From an uncultured Sphingorhabdus sp. (lineage in GTDB: Bacteria; Pseudomonadota; Alphaproteobacteria; Sphingomonadales; Sphingomonadaceae): a stretch of DNA of 64,000 nt. The position numbers were made by a program, and so were the translations under genes. The stretch covers positions 1,094,578 through 1,158,577 of the forward strand of contig CANLOL010000001.1 of the NCBI GenBank assembly GCA_947492905.1, read 5' to 3'. The stretch's first letter is position 1. Each line of letters begins with the position of its first letter. Below the pieces are notes generated by a model, which saw nothing but the letters and a program-made list of their open reading frames with translations, searched no databases and was not told the origin of the DNA. Shown in pieces: positions 1-8,627 of this stretch.

Positions 1-544
1 CTTTTTCATAAGTCTTCCCCCAGCAGCGCTGAAATGATTCAAGCACATGCAAATTTGGCGGCCAATCCATTTGTATTATCTTACCATCTGGGGCCTTGAA
101 ACTCACACGTTTTTCTGGCGTGGGAAGTGCTTTCAATCTTTGTATAGCTATATCAAATCTCTTACGGTCGTTGTTTAAAAAAGCAATGGTACCATCGACA
201 TAATGGTTCCAGCCAAAATCATCAAAGTCCTGTGGCTCATATGTTAAACTAAATAGATCAATGGCCTGCTGTGTTTGCCCAGCAAAAGCACGTAATTGCC
301 CCTCATGCCAATATAGAATATTTTCATGCGAACGTTTGTGGAAACGCCATTCGCGGATTAATTCAGCCGCTTCTAAGTCACACCCTTTGCTGGATAGTGC
401 GCGCCACCCGCCTTTTAGATCTTGATCAAATTTCTGCAGATCCAATGCCAACATAGCATCCAAATCATAGCTGCAATCAACAGCTTTTGGTTCTGCGGCC
501 TGCGCAGTGCTTAAAAGTAAAAGAGACGAGAATAATATAGACAT
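1..544 (-). CDS. Secreted protein of unknown function (3' end outside window)
   Basis: The minus strand is open from an ATG at 544-542 through the window edge, about 181 codons. The N-terminus is a clear signal peptide: a hydrophobic Leu-rich core after MSI, ending in STAQAAEP, with cleavage expected near residue 16-17. The mature part is rich in Trp, Tyr and charged residues (for example WRALSSKGCDLEAAELI and NILYWHEGQLRAFAGQ) and reads like helical, TPR-like packing, but I do not recognise the family. Export to the periplasm is inferred from the signal peptide only. It lies 46 bp downstream of the end of cysH, on the same strand, and may or may not be part of that transcript. The C-terminus lies outside the window. 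Confidence 0.8.
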   Translation of the reverse strand, partial: MSILFSSLLLLSTAQAAEPKAVDCSYDLDAMLALDLQKFDQDLKGGWRALSSKGCDLEAAELIREWRFHKRSHENILYWHEGQLRAFAGQTQQAIDLFSLTYEPQDFDDFGWNHYVDGTIAFLNNDRKRFDIAIQRLKALPTPEKRVSFKAPDGKIIQMDWPPNLHVLESFQRCWGKTYEK

Positions 545-589
545 TAGCAGTTAGGCTAATGCTAGTTGCAAGTCCTGTAAAGCCTGACC

Positions 590-1399
590 CTAGAAAATAG
601 GATCATTCGCTCCATCATCATCGGCATTTGGAATAGCACTTGCCGGTGCATGGATACCGCATTCAACCTTATCCCAGCCTTTCCAACGGCCAGAGCGCGG
701 GTCTTCGCCTTCGGCAACTTTGCTGGTGCAGGGCGAGCAACCGATGGAAGGATAGCCTTGTTCCACTAATGGATGCGGCGGCAGATCATGTTCGATGATA
801 TAGGCATCCAATTGCTCTTTGGTCCAATCGGCCAGCGGATTGATTTTGAGACGCCCTTGGGCATCACTAGTATCAATTTCAAAGCGCGGCAGAGCATTGC
901 GGGTTTTGGATTGGAAACCTTTACGCCCGCTGATGGAGGCATCATATTTTGCCATCTCTTTTTCGAGCGGCAGCACTTTACGAATATGGCAACAGCCATC
1001 GGGATCAAACGACCAGCGCAGCCCATTGCCATCCTTATCCTCTATATCACCAACTTCGGGGGTTAGGTTGATAAGGTTTAATCCAAAGCGCTCCACCAAC
1101 AAATCGCGATATGCTAATGTTTCGGGAAAATGCTTGCCCGTGTCTAAAAATATCACAGGAATGTCACGATTAACTTGCGAAACAAGATGAAGCAAAATCG
1201 CACTTTCCGCGCCAAATGACGACACAAGAGCAATATCCCCTGCGATGCCATCTTCGAACACAGAAGTCAGCATTTCATTGGTGCTACGCCCCCGAAACAT
1301 ATTGTTCAGGCGCACCGCGTCGGTGGGCTTGAAACGGGCGCCGCTATCTATTCTATCAATAGTGCGATCGTGAGATGCTATTGTGCTTTCCGCGTTCAT
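590..1399 (-). CDS. cysH: Adenylyl-sulfate / phosphoadenylyl-sulfate reductase (4Fe-4S type)
   Basis: Reduces activated sulfate (APS or PAPS) to sulfite with thioredoxin in cytoplasmic assimilatory sulfate reduction. The protein (269 aa from the chosen start) has the nucleotide-binding loop SSFGAES near residue 60, GRKGFQSKTR at 158-167, and the C-terminal catalytic motif ECGIH with the nucleophilic Cys247. The pairs Cys136-Cys137 and Cys221-x-x-Cys224 are the cluster ligands of the APS-reductase type, so APS is the likelier substrate than PAPS (family knowledge). A longer reading from 1468 exists, but the ATG at 1399 sits one base after the stop of the preceding DUF934 gene and gives the usual N-terminus. 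It is the last gene of the cobA-to-cysH operon. No sulfate-activating cysDN genes are in the window. Confidence 0.92.
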   Translation of the reverse strand: MNAESTIASHDRTIDRIDSGARFKPTDAVRLNNMFRGRSTNEMLTSVFEDGIAGDIALVSSFGAESAILLHLVSQVNRDIPVIFLDTGKHFPETLAYRDLLVERFGLNLINLTPEVGDIEDKDGNGLRWSFDPDGCCHIRKVLPLEKEMAKYDASISGRKGFQSKTRNALPRFEIDTSDAQGRLKINPLADWTKEQLDAYIIEHDLPPHPLVEQGYPSIGCSPCTSKVAEGEDPRSGRWKGWDKVECGIHAPASAIPNADDDGANDPIF

Positions 1400-1400
1400 A

Positions 1401-1829
1401 TCAATTTCCGTGGCGCAAATTCCAAACAGGATTTTGACCATCAACTGTGCCTTGATAAACAGCATCAAAACGCTTCAGAACCGCATCAACCTGATCGGCT
1501 TTTAGAGGTTTTTCAGGGGCAAAGCTGTCAAAACCGCAGCGGTGCATATAGCGGATTTGGTCAAGCAAGACATCGCCTTGCGCGCGCAATTCACCATCAT
1601 AGCCAGCTTCACGCAATACCCGTGCTGCGCTATAACCGCGGCCATCGGTAAAGGCAGGAAAGCTAATTTCTACCATCGCAATACGATCCAGATTAGGCAA
1701 TAATTGCCGTGCATCTTCGCCGACTTCGATACGCACAGCCGTCGCATTGCTATTGCCCAAAAATTCTTCGATAGAAACGGGCGCTTCACTTACGGGGCTA
1801 TCATCGCGCAGGGAAAATATATCAGTCAT
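1401..1829 (-). CDS. DUF934 family protein, sulfite-reductase partner
   Basis: A 142-residue DUF934 protein, a family found almost only between sulfite reductase and cysH genes in proteobacteria, presumed accessory to assimilatory sulfite reduction; its biochemistry is not settled. Typical features are GNSNATAVRIEVGEDAR near the N-terminus and the block FPAFTDGRGYSAARVLRE, followed by GELRAQGDVLLDQI. The start chosen (ATG at 1829) has a strong GGAGG at 1836-1840, six bases upstream, and overlaps the stop of the sulfite reductase gene. A longer frame from 1889 would run far into that gene and lacks support. The gene is translationally coupled to both neighbours in the operon. Confidence 0.9.
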   Translation of the reverse strand: MTDIFSLRDDSPVSEAPVSIEEFLGNSNATAVRIEVGEDARQLLPNLDRIAMVEISFPAFTDGRGYSAARVLREAGYDGELRAQGDVLLDQIRYMHRCGFDSFAPEKPLKADQVDAVLKRFDAVYQGTVDGQNPVWNLRHGN

Positions 1830-3456
1830 ATAAAGCCTCCTTAAACGGTGCCATGCCAACACGGCGATAGGTGTCAACGAAACGTTCATCGCCCTCGCGC
1901 TCTTTCAAATAGACATTGGTGGCTTTTTCAACAGCATCGACAATGCCGTCTTCGTCAAACCCTGGACCTGTGATTTTGGCAAGGCTCACATCTTCTGCGC
2001 CGCTGCCGCCCAATGACAATTGGTAATTTTCAACGCCTTTGCGATCGACACCCAAAATGCCGATATGGCCAGCATGGTGATGACCACAAGCATTGATACA
2101 GCCAGAGATTTTCAACTTTAATTCGCCAAGCTCTTTTTGTTTGCCAACATCGGAAAAACGCTGTGCAATTTTTTGGGCCACAGGAATGGAACGGGCATTG
2201 GCTAGGCTGCAATAATCAAGGCCGGGACAAGCAATCATATCGCTTATCAAATCAAGATTTGGTGTTGCAAGCCCTGCTTCGTCAAGCTTTTGCCAGAGCG
2301 TATAAAGGTCTGATTTTTTCACATGCGGCAGCACGATATTTTGTGCATGCGTCACGCGTAATTCATCAAAGCTATATTCTTTAGCAAGATCAGCCATCAC
2401 ATCAATTTGCGCGGATGTTGCATCGCCGGGAATGCCGCCAATGGGTTTGAGCGAAATATTGGCAATCGCATAACCAGATTGTTTATGCGTTTTGACATTT
2501 TGATCGACCCATATTGCGAAATCAGGATCGGATAGATCCAAATCATCGGATGCGGATTTATCATAGTCAGGGTCTTGGAAGAATGTTGTGATACGCTCTA
2601 GCTCGGCCTTTGGAGGATCAAGATTAAGCGTTTTAATATGCTTAAATTCTTCCTCAACTTGGCGGGTATATTCATCTTTGCCCAATTCATGGACCAAGAT
2701 TTTGATACGCGCTTTATATTTATTATCACGGCGACCATAGCGGTTATAAACGCGCAAGCAGGCCTCGGCATAGCTAACCAAATCATCGGCCGCGACAAAG
2801 TCACGCACCATAGGGCCAATCATCGGTGTGCGACCCATACCGCCGCCAACGAAAAATCTAGCACCCAATTCGCCAGCATCATTGCGCACCAATTGGATGC
2901 CAATATCATGCAGGCGCATAGCAGCGCGATCTTCTTCGGACGCGATAACTGCGAATTTAAATTTACGCGGCAAATGCGCAAATTCAGGGTGGAATGTTGA
3001 CCATTGGCGCAGCAATTCTGCCCAAGGACGCGGATCGGTCACTTCATCGGCGGCTGCTCCAGCATATTGGTCAGAGCTAATATTGCGGATACAATTGCCA
3101 GATGTTTGGATGGCGTGCATCTCAACGCTGGCCAAATCAGCTAATAAATCAGGTGTTTGATCGAGCTGTATCCAATTATATTGAATATTTTGGCGCGTGG
3201 TAAAATGACCATAATCGCGGTCATATTTGCGGGCAATATGCGCCAACATCTTCATTTGCTCGCTGTTCAATGTGCCATATGGAATGGCAACGCGCAGCAT
3301 ATAAGCATGCAATTGAAGATATAATCCATTTTGCAATCTCAGCGGCTTGAACTGATCTTCGGTAATTTCTCCCGCAAGACGGCGTTCTACTTGATCGCGA
3401 AATTCGGCAACGCGGGCATCGACAATGCTCTGGTCATATTGATCATATTTATACAT
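1822..3456 (-). CDS. Nitrite/sulfite reductase, siroheme-[4Fe-4S] hemoprotein
   Basis: Six-electron reductase of sulfite to sulfide (or nitrite to ammonia) in the cytoplasm; 544 aa, normal for the single-subunit ferredoxin-type family. Two ferredoxin-like half domains flank the siroheme domains: an early block with FTTRQNIQYNWIQL and GNCIRNISSDQYAG, and a second repeat with VTHAQNIVLPHV. The [4Fe-4S]-siroheme ligands are visible as CPGLDYC (Cys410, Cys416) and GCINACG (Cys453, Cys457). Position next to the siroheme methyltransferase, DUF934 and cysH points to sulfite rather than nitrite as substrate (inference). It starts one base after the DUF2849 stop and its stop overlaps the DUF934 start. 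Confidence 0.93.
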   Translation of the reverse strand: MYKYDQYDQSIVDARVAEFRDQVERRLAGEITEDQFKPLRLQNGLYLQLHAYMLRVAIPYGTLNSEQMKMLAHIARKYDRDYGHFTTRQNIQYNWIQLDQTPDLLADLASVEMHAIQTSGNCIRNISSDQYAGAAADEVTDPRPWAELLRQWSTFHPEFAHLPRKFKFAVIASEEDRAAMRLHDIGIQLVRNDAGELGARFFVGGGMGRTPMIGPMVRDFVAADDLVSYAEACLRVYNRYGRRDNKYKARIKILVHELGKDEYTRQVEEEFKHIKTLNLDPPKAELERITTFFQDPDYDKSASDDLDLSDPDFAIWVDQNVKTHKQSGYAIANISLKPIGGIPGDATSAQIDVMADLAKEYSFDELRVTHAQNIVLPHVKKSDLYTLWQKLDEAGLATPNLDLISDMIACPGLDYCSLANARSIPVAQKIAQRFSDVGKQKELGELKLKISGCINACGHHHAGHIGILGVDRKGVENYQLSLGGSGAEDVSLAKITGPGFDEDGIVDAVEKATNVYLKEREGDERFVDTYRRVGMAPFKEALYD

Positions 3457-3457
3457 G

Positions 3458-3754
3458 TTAAACTACCTTATCTATGGCGCTAGCATCATTGGGTTTTAGG
3501 GTTAAATCTGGGCGCACCGTTGGGCCAAGCGCGCGAACGCGGTCTTTAATATGGCCGGGGCGCGGCGTGCCAGCATCTTCATCGCCATCAATAATATAGG
3601 CTGAATTAACGCGTTGCGCTTCTTGTTCGGCGGCTAAAATCGCTTCGCCTTCTTCGCCAACATCGACAGCATCCTCTATATTGATGGACCAATCTTTGCC
3701 AGTCCACCATGTGACTAGGCCGCTTTTTAAGTCATTGCCCGTGAGCAATTTCAT
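3458..3754 (-). CDS. DUF2849 family protein
   Basis: A 98-residue acidic protein of the DUF2849 family, recurrent between the siroheme methyltransferase and sulfite reductase genes in alphaproteobacteria. The conserved N-terminal block is visible: MKLLTGNDLKSGLVTWW, then a hydrophilic stretch ending in a Pro/Arg-rich segment (TPRPGHIKDRVRALGPT). No enzyme motif, signal peptide or membrane segment is seen. Function unknown; a role in sulfite reductase maturation or regulation is an inference from conserved context. Its ATG overlaps the cobA stop (ATGA), and its stop lies one base before the sulfite reductase ATG, so it is surely co-translated with them. Confidence 0.88.
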   Translation of the reverse strand: MKLLTGNDLKSGLVTWWTGKDWSINIEDAVDVGEEGEAILAAEQEAQRVNSAYIIDGDEDAGTPRPGHIKDRVRALGPTVRPDLTLKPNDASAIDKVV

Positions 3755-4575
3755 GACATTTTCTCCGTTTTTTCTAATGCGATATTGTCTGTTTCACCGA
3801 TAAGTTTTCTTATCCGTGATGCGCTAAAATCATGCGCTGCTAATGATGTTTGCACGACATCACCAACAATGATGAGAGCAGGGCTTTTGATATGATTGCG
3901 CTGCATCATATCCCCTAAATCGGTAAGCAGGCTCTGATAGGCGCGGCTGTCGCTGCGTGTGCCTTTTTCCAAAACAGCCACAGGCGTATCGGGCGATAAT
4001 CCATCGGCAATTAATTTTTCGGATATAGCATCGGCGGTTGCAACACCCATATAGATAACCAGCGTTCGGCCTTTACCGGCAAGGCCTGCCCAATTTTGAT
4101 CAGACAATCCTTTGCACTGTCCTGCTACAAATGTCACGGCGCTTGCATGATCGCGGTGGGTGAGGGGCATTAAATATTCAGCAGCTCCGCCAACGGCCGC
4201 GCTAATACCCGGCACGACTTCGACACTAATTCCAGCAGCACGGCAATCTTCGACTTCTTCGCCGCCGCGTCCGAAAATAAAAGGATCACCGCCTTTTAGG
4301 CGAATGACATCATGGCCCTGTAGTGCATATTGCACTAGCATGCTGTTGATTTGATCTTGGGGAACGCTATGGCGCGATCTTTTTTTGGCTACGGAAATTT
4401 TAATCGCATCCGCTGGGATTAAATTCATAATCGCTTGATCGACCAATCCATCATGAATCACTAATGCTGCATTGCTGAGCAATTTGGCGGCTTTCACGGT
4501 CAGCAGATCAGGATCACCAGGGCCTGCGCCAACCAAATAAACGGTGCCATAGGATATTTTCGATTGTTCTTCCAT
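3751..4575 (-). CDS. cobA: Uroporphyrinogen-III C-methyltransferase
   Basis: Transfers two methyl groups from SAM to uroporphyrinogen III to give precorrin-2, here presumably for the siroheme of the downstream sulfite reductase. The 274-residue protein has the family motifs VYLVGAGPGDPDLLTVKA at residues 12-29, VIRLKGGDPFIFGRGGEE around 100-117, and PGISAAVGGAAEY with the LTHRDHA segment after it. It is the stand-alone SUMT form, lacking the dehydrogenase/ferrochelatase part of enterobacterial CysG, so that step must be encoded elsewhere. First gene of the five-gene minus-strand operon (cobA, DUF2849, sulfite reductase, DUF934, cysH). Start ATG at 4575. Confidence 0.94.
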   Translation of the reverse strand: MEEQSKISYGTVYLVGAGPGDPDLLTVKAAKLLSNAALVIHDGLVDQAIMNLIPADAIKISVAKKRSRHSVPQDQINSMLVQYALQGHDVIRLKGGDPFIFGRGGEEVEDCRAAGISVEVVPGISAAVGGAAEYLMPLTHRDHASAVTFVAGQCKGLSDQNWAGLAGKGRTLVIYMGVATADAISEKLIADGLSPDTPVAVLEKGTRSDSRAYQSLLTDLGDMMQRNHIKSPALIIVGDVVQTSLAAHDFSASRIRKLIGETDNIALEKTEKMS

Positions 4576-4606
4576 TATGCCTATATGATATATCTATGCC
4601 ATATTT

Positions 4607-4626
4607 GCAAAACAGGATAATTTTGC
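4607..4626 (-). promoter_or_regulatory. Inverted repeat upstream of the cobA-cysH operon
   Basis: GCAAAA and TTTTGC half sites separated by eight bases lie about 30 bp before the cobA ATG, in the only upstream gap of the sulfur operon. This position suits an operator or part of a 5' leader. No known consensus is matched with confidence; the short AT-rich arms could also occur by chance. Confidence 0.3.
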
Positions 4627-4717
4627 AGCGCGATAGAAGGGCTTTATTGTCTATCTTAAGTCAGATAAATATATGATAAGGTGATATTATATTGTGAAAA
4701 AATATTATGATATTTAT

Positions 4718-6172
4718 TTAGGCTGCGGCGTTTTGATCGCCTTGTTCATTTTCTGAACCATAATTATCATCTTTCAATCCAATGCCAATCATGGCTTTTG
4801 GCGTATCATGTTCTTCTGATGCTACTGGGTAGGCGCAATGATCGGCGCTATAAAATGCACCGGGGCGGCCATTTCCAGATAGACCCTTTCCGCCGATAGG
4901 GGCAGAGCTGGAAACTTTATGCGTTTCAGCATTCCAATTGACAATGCCTGCACGGCTATTGGCCCAAAATTGATCATATTGCGTGGCATCTCCGCCCAAT
5001 AAAGATGCGCTTAATCCAAATCTGGTATTATTGGCTTCGATAATGGCTTCTTCAAACGTAGATACTCTGATGATTTGCAACAATGGCCCGAACAATTCTA
5101 TATCGGGGCGCTCTGGCATATCGGTAACATCAATCAAACCGGGTGATACAAATGGGCGATCTTTTATGGGACGCTTCATGTGGAGAATGGGTTTGCCGCC
5201 ATGACTCATGAGCGCCAGAAAGCTCTCGGTTAAGCCATCGGCTGCATCATTATCAATCAATGGTCCCATGAATGGAGGGGGGTCTCCATGGGGATCATTA
5301 ATGATTAGACGGTCTGCTAATCTCTTTATCTCTGGTATAACCGTGTCATAAAGGCTATCTTTGATGATAAGACGCCGCGCTGAGGTGCATTTTTGCCCTG
5401 CGGATGCAAAGGCAGATTTAATAACGAGCACCGCTGCGCTGTAAACATCGGCAGTATCCCAAAAAATAATAGGATTATTGCCGCCCATTTCTAAGCTTAA
5501 TATTTTGCCTGGGCGGTTCAAAAATTGGCGATTCACTTGAATGCCATTGTGTGCAGAGCCTGTGAAAAACACCCCATCAATTTCTGGATGTGCTGCAATT
5601 TTAGCGCCTACATCTGGCCCGCCATGTAGAACGCGAATAATTTCTTTTGGAATACCAGCGCGGTGCAAACAATCAGTGATGAATTGCCCAACAGCAGGGG
5701 TAAATTGGCTAGGCTTAAATATAATAGCATTACCCGCCAATAGCGCAGGAATGATATGGCCACATGGAATTGCGGCTGGTTCATTAAAAGATGTAATGAC
5801 AGCAAATAGGCCATGCGGTTTATGACGCAGTGCTGCCTTTGAACCAGCAGCGCCATTCAATCTTCTTTGAGAGCTACGTTCGGCATAGGCTTTGATAGAA
5901 ATATCGACTTTACCGATAATATCTTCAACCTCGGCGCGCGATTCCCAAATCGGCTTTCCTGTCTCTCTTGAGATTAGTTCAATCAGAGGTTCTGAATCTG
6001 TTTTCAGTCTGGTGGAGAATTTACGCACGGTTTCGATACGATCAGACAGTCCAAAAGAAGCCCATTTGCCCCAAGCTTCTCTGGCAATTGCGATTTCGCT
6101 ATCAACATCGCCTTTATTGCCTGTCCATAGTTCGGCACCCGTCGCAGGTTCATATGATTTTATTGTGCTCAA
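4718..6172 (-). CDS. astD: NAD(P)-dependent aldehyde dehydrogenase, succinylglutamate-semialdehyde dehydrogenase type
   Basis: Aldehyde dehydrogenase superfamily, 484 aa, closest in motif pattern to AstD, which oxidises N-succinylglutamate 5-semialdehyde in the AST arginine-degradation pathway. Seen: NAD-binding FKPSQFTP at 152-159, FFTGSAHNG at 202-210, general base Glu228 in LSLEMGGNNP, nucleophile Cys262 in AGQKCTSARR. The usual PFNFPGHLPNGH segment reads SFNEPAAIPCGH here, a variation of the substrate-side loop. No other ast gene is in the window, so specificity is by resemblance only. The start is a TTG at 6172; no in-frame ATG lies upstream before a stop, and the next Met is too far in. 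Confidence 0.82.
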   Translation of the reverse strand: MSTIKSYEPATGAELWTGNKGDVDSEIAIAREAWGKWASFGLSDRIETVRKFSTRLKTDSEPLIELISRETGKPIWESRAEVEDIIGKVDISIKAYAERSSQRRLNGAAGSKAALRHKPHGLFAVITSFNEPAAIPCGHIIPALLAGNAIIFKPSQFTPAVGQFITDCLHRAGIPKEIIRVLHGGPDVGAKIAAHPEIDGVFFTGSAHNGIQVNRQFLNRPGKILSLEMGGNNPIIFWDTADVYSAAVLVIKSAFASAGQKCTSARRLIIKDSLYDTVIPEIKRLADRLIINDPHGDPPPFMGPLIDNDAADGLTESFLALMSHGGKPILHMKRPIKDRPFVSPGLIDVTDMPERPDIELFGPLLQIIRVSTFEEAIIEANNTRFGLSASLLGGDATQYDQFWANSRAGIVNWNAETHKVSSSAPIGGKGLSGNGRPGAFYSADHCAYPVASEEHDTPKAMIGIGLKDDNYGSENEQGDQNAAA

Positions 6173-6305
6173 AACTATGCCTAACCGTAAAAATCTGAAA
6201 TGCTATTATGTAAAAACAGCTTTCATTTATAATATACAGTAACTGCACTAATCATATATGCTTACTATTTTATTAACGATGCAGGCTCTTGTAACGATAA
6301 TATAT

Positions 6306-7712
6306 TCATTCTTGATGCGCTGCGCCCATATGGCGAATATCTTCTATTTTTTGATATAAAATTTCCCAGTCATCATGCTGCGCAATATGCATCCAAATAT
6401 GCTCCACCTCATCGATATGCATAGAGCAAGGCGCGGCACCAGACCAATATTCATGGCCATTTTCTGGGGCCTCATAGTCATTATATAGCATAATGAAAGC
6501 TTCATAATCTGAGCTTTTATATGAGATAGTATCAGATGAATTTGCGCTACGATGATGAAAGAAGAAATCATCAATCTTAATCTGCTCTTTCATCATAGCT
6601 TTTTCAGCAGCGCTGACGAGAGCGATGTCTTTTTCTGAACCTTGGGATTTAAGCCCCATTCGATTTAAAAATTTAGTGACAAAGGCGGAGCGGAATCGAT
6701 CTGCAAATTTATCTAGCAGCGCGATTAGGGGTTCAGAATCGCATATCATGCGCAGCGCGATGGCAAGCTGTGCCAAATTCCAATGCATTGCCTCGGCTTG
6801 ACGACCAAAAGCATAGAGTCGATTCTCATCAAAATAGGCTGCGGTAAACATCGGGTCCCAATGCGGGGTAAATCGCCAAGGACCATAATCAAAACTCTCG
6901 CCAGTAATATTCATATTATCGGTGTTGAGAACACCATGCACAAACCCTGCGACCATATAGCTTGCGGCTTGATCTGCTATGGCAAGGCTGACCAAATCAA
7001 ATAATTGCGCGGCTGGATTATCACTGGGTGTTTCTCCATATAATTCGACCAAGCAATATTGCACCAAATTATTCATTAATGCTCTATTATCCTCAGCGGC
7101 AATGCGCTGAAAAGTACCAAATCTGATATGGCTATGGTTTAGCCGCACCATCACGGCGCTGCGGGTTGGCGATGGTTCATCACCACGCTCTAATTGCTCG
7201 CCCGTTTCAATGAGCGACAATGTTTTGGATGTATTGACGCCAAGGGCCTCTAGCATTTCAGTGGCCAAGATTTCACGGACACCACCTTTGAGAGTAAGGC
7301 GTCCATCGCCTTGGCGGCTATAGGGTGTCGTCCCGCTGCCCTTTGTGCCCAAATCCATCAACCTATTCAGATGATCGCGTAATTGGGCGAATAAAAAACC
7401 GCGCCCATCGCCAATATCAGGATTATAATAGCGAAATTGATGGCCATGATAGCGCATCGCAAGCGGCTGGGGTAAATTATCGGGCAAAACATTAAAGCGG
7501 CCAAAATGCTCTATCCATTTTTCATCGGACAGAGAATCGAGTCCAATGCTTTGCGCCCAATGATCGTTACGAAATCTCAATTTTGTCTCGGGGAATTGCG
7601 ATGCTGCAACGGGATCAGCAATTTTATCGCCAAGGCTGGTGATTTTTGGATCAGCCCTGTAAGGGGATGGAGAGCAAGAAGATGCAGAGGTTTTAATTTT
7701 CATGAACATCAT
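6306..7712 (-). CDS. selO: SelO/YdiU family protein adenylyltransferase (pseudokinase fold)
   Basis: SelO-type pseudokinases transfer AMP from ATP to Ser/Thr/Tyr of target proteins (established for the E. coli and mitochondrial members). This protein is 468 aa, near the family length. Motifs: AMRYHGHQF, GDGRGFLFAQLRD, GSGTTPYSRQGDGRLTLKGG (phosphate loop region), ATEMLEALGV, RLNHSHIRFGTFQ, and the metal-binding stretch NTDNMNITGESFDYGPWRF. Two ATG codons follow close to the first (7709 and 7703), so the exact start is uncertain by a few residues; none has a good ribosome site. It is divergent from the hydrolase gene with only 19 bp between start codons. Confidence 0.94.
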   Translation of the reverse strand: MMFMKIKTSASSCSPSPYRADPKITSLGDKIADPVAASQFPETKLRFRNDHWAQSIGLDSLSDEKWIEHFGRFNVLPDNLPQPLAMRYHGHQFRYYNPDIGDGRGFLFAQLRDHLNRLMDLGTKGSGTTPYSRQGDGRLTLKGGVREILATEMLEALGVNTSKTLSLIETGEQLERGDEPSPTRSAVMVRLNHSHIRFGTFQRIAAEDNRALMNNLVQYCLVELYGETPSDNPAAQLFDLVSLAIADQAASYMVAGFVHGVLNTDNMNITGESFDYGPWRFTPHWDPMFTAAYFDENRLYAFGRQAEAMHWNLAQLAIALRMICDSEPLIALLDKFADRFRSAFVTKFLNRMGLKSQGSEKDIALVSAAEKAMMKEQIKIDDFFFHHRSANSSDTISYKSSDYEAFIMLYNDYEAPENGHEYWSGAAPCSMHIDEVEHIWMHIAQHDDWEILYQKIEDIRHMGAAHQE

Positions 7713-7731
7713 TTGGAGCGAGATCAGATAA

Positions 7732-8610
7732 ATGGCAAGTGCAGCTGATTATAAAGATGGGTATTGGTGGTCCAATGATGGATTGCGTTTGCATTATAGA
7801 GATTATGCGCAAGGGACACATCAGAGCGATGAGAGGCCGCCGATCATTTGTTTGCCGGGGCTTACCCGCAATTGCCGTGATTTTGCGCCCGTGGCCGATG
7901 CCTTTGCCGATGAGTGGCGCGTAATAACCGTTGATTTTAGGGGACGCGGGGAGAGCGCTTACGCTAAAGATCCGATGAGCTATGTTCCGCTAACCTATGT
8001 TCAGGATTTAGAAGCCTTATTAGCAGAATTAAATTTGGAACATTATATTGCGCTAGGAACATCGCTTGGCGGTATTGTTACGATGCTCTCTTCGGCGACT
8101 ATACAACGCAAAATGGTGGGAGCGATTATCAATGATATTGGCCCCGATATTGACCCGCGCGGATTAGAGCGTATCAAAAATTATGTGGGTCAAGGGCGCA
8201 GCTATGAAACTTGGGCGCATGCTGCGCGCGGCCTATCAGAAGGCGGGGACATTATGTTCCCAGATTATACGCTGAATGATTGGATTGGCTTTGCGAAAAA
8301 ATGCTGCAAATTATCATCGAGTGGCCGTATAATCCTTGATTATGACAATCGTATATCTGAACCTTTCAAGGTGCAGGGCGGCGAAGCAGGTGTTGATCTT
8401 TGGCCAGCATTTAAGGGGCTTTCGGATATTCCTACATTAATATTACGCGGCGAAATATCGGATATTTTGAGCGCAGAAACAGCTGAGAAAATGGTCAAAC
8501 AATTGCGCAAAGCTACATTATCGACGATTAAAAATGTGGGGCATTGCCCCGCGCTAGATGAAAAAGATTCTGTTGCTGCTATTGCGCAATTTTTATCGGT
8601 TATAAAATAA
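7732..8610 (+). CDS. Alpha/beta hydrolase
   Basis: A 292-residue alpha/beta hydrolase fold protein. Visible: ICLPGLTRN (oxyanion region), the nucleophile elbow GTSLGG with Ser111, LRGEISDIL supplying the likely acidic residue, and NVGHCPALDE supplying the catalytic histidine near the C-terminus. No signal peptide, so cytoplasmic. Substrate unknown; the pattern resembles the broad epoxide-hydrolase/haloperoxidase/lactonase-like group. It is followed 17 bp later by a co-directional glycosyltransferase gene, which may be in the same transcript. Start at the ATG at 7732, which leaves almost no room for a promoter between it and the divergent selO. Confidence 0.87.
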   Translation: MASAADYKDGYWWSNDGLRLHYRDYAQGTHQSDERPPIICLPGLTRNCRDFAPVADAFADEWRVITVDFRGRGESAYAKDPMSYVPLTYVQDLEALLAELNLEHYIALGTSLGGIVTMLSSATIQRKMVGAIINDIGPDIDPRGLERIKNYVGQGRSYETWAHAARGLSEGGDIMFPDYTLNDWIGFAKKCCKLSSSGRIILDYDNRISEPFKVQGGEAGVDLWPAFKGLSDIPTLILRGEISDILSAETAEKMVKQLRKATLSTIKNVGHCPALDEKDSVAAIAQFLSVIK

Positions 8611-8627
8611 ATAGAAATAATTGGATT

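Noticed and set aside
1370-1651. Plus-strand frame overlapping cysH and DUF934
   Set aside because: Runs against two clearly conserved genes and shows no protein features.
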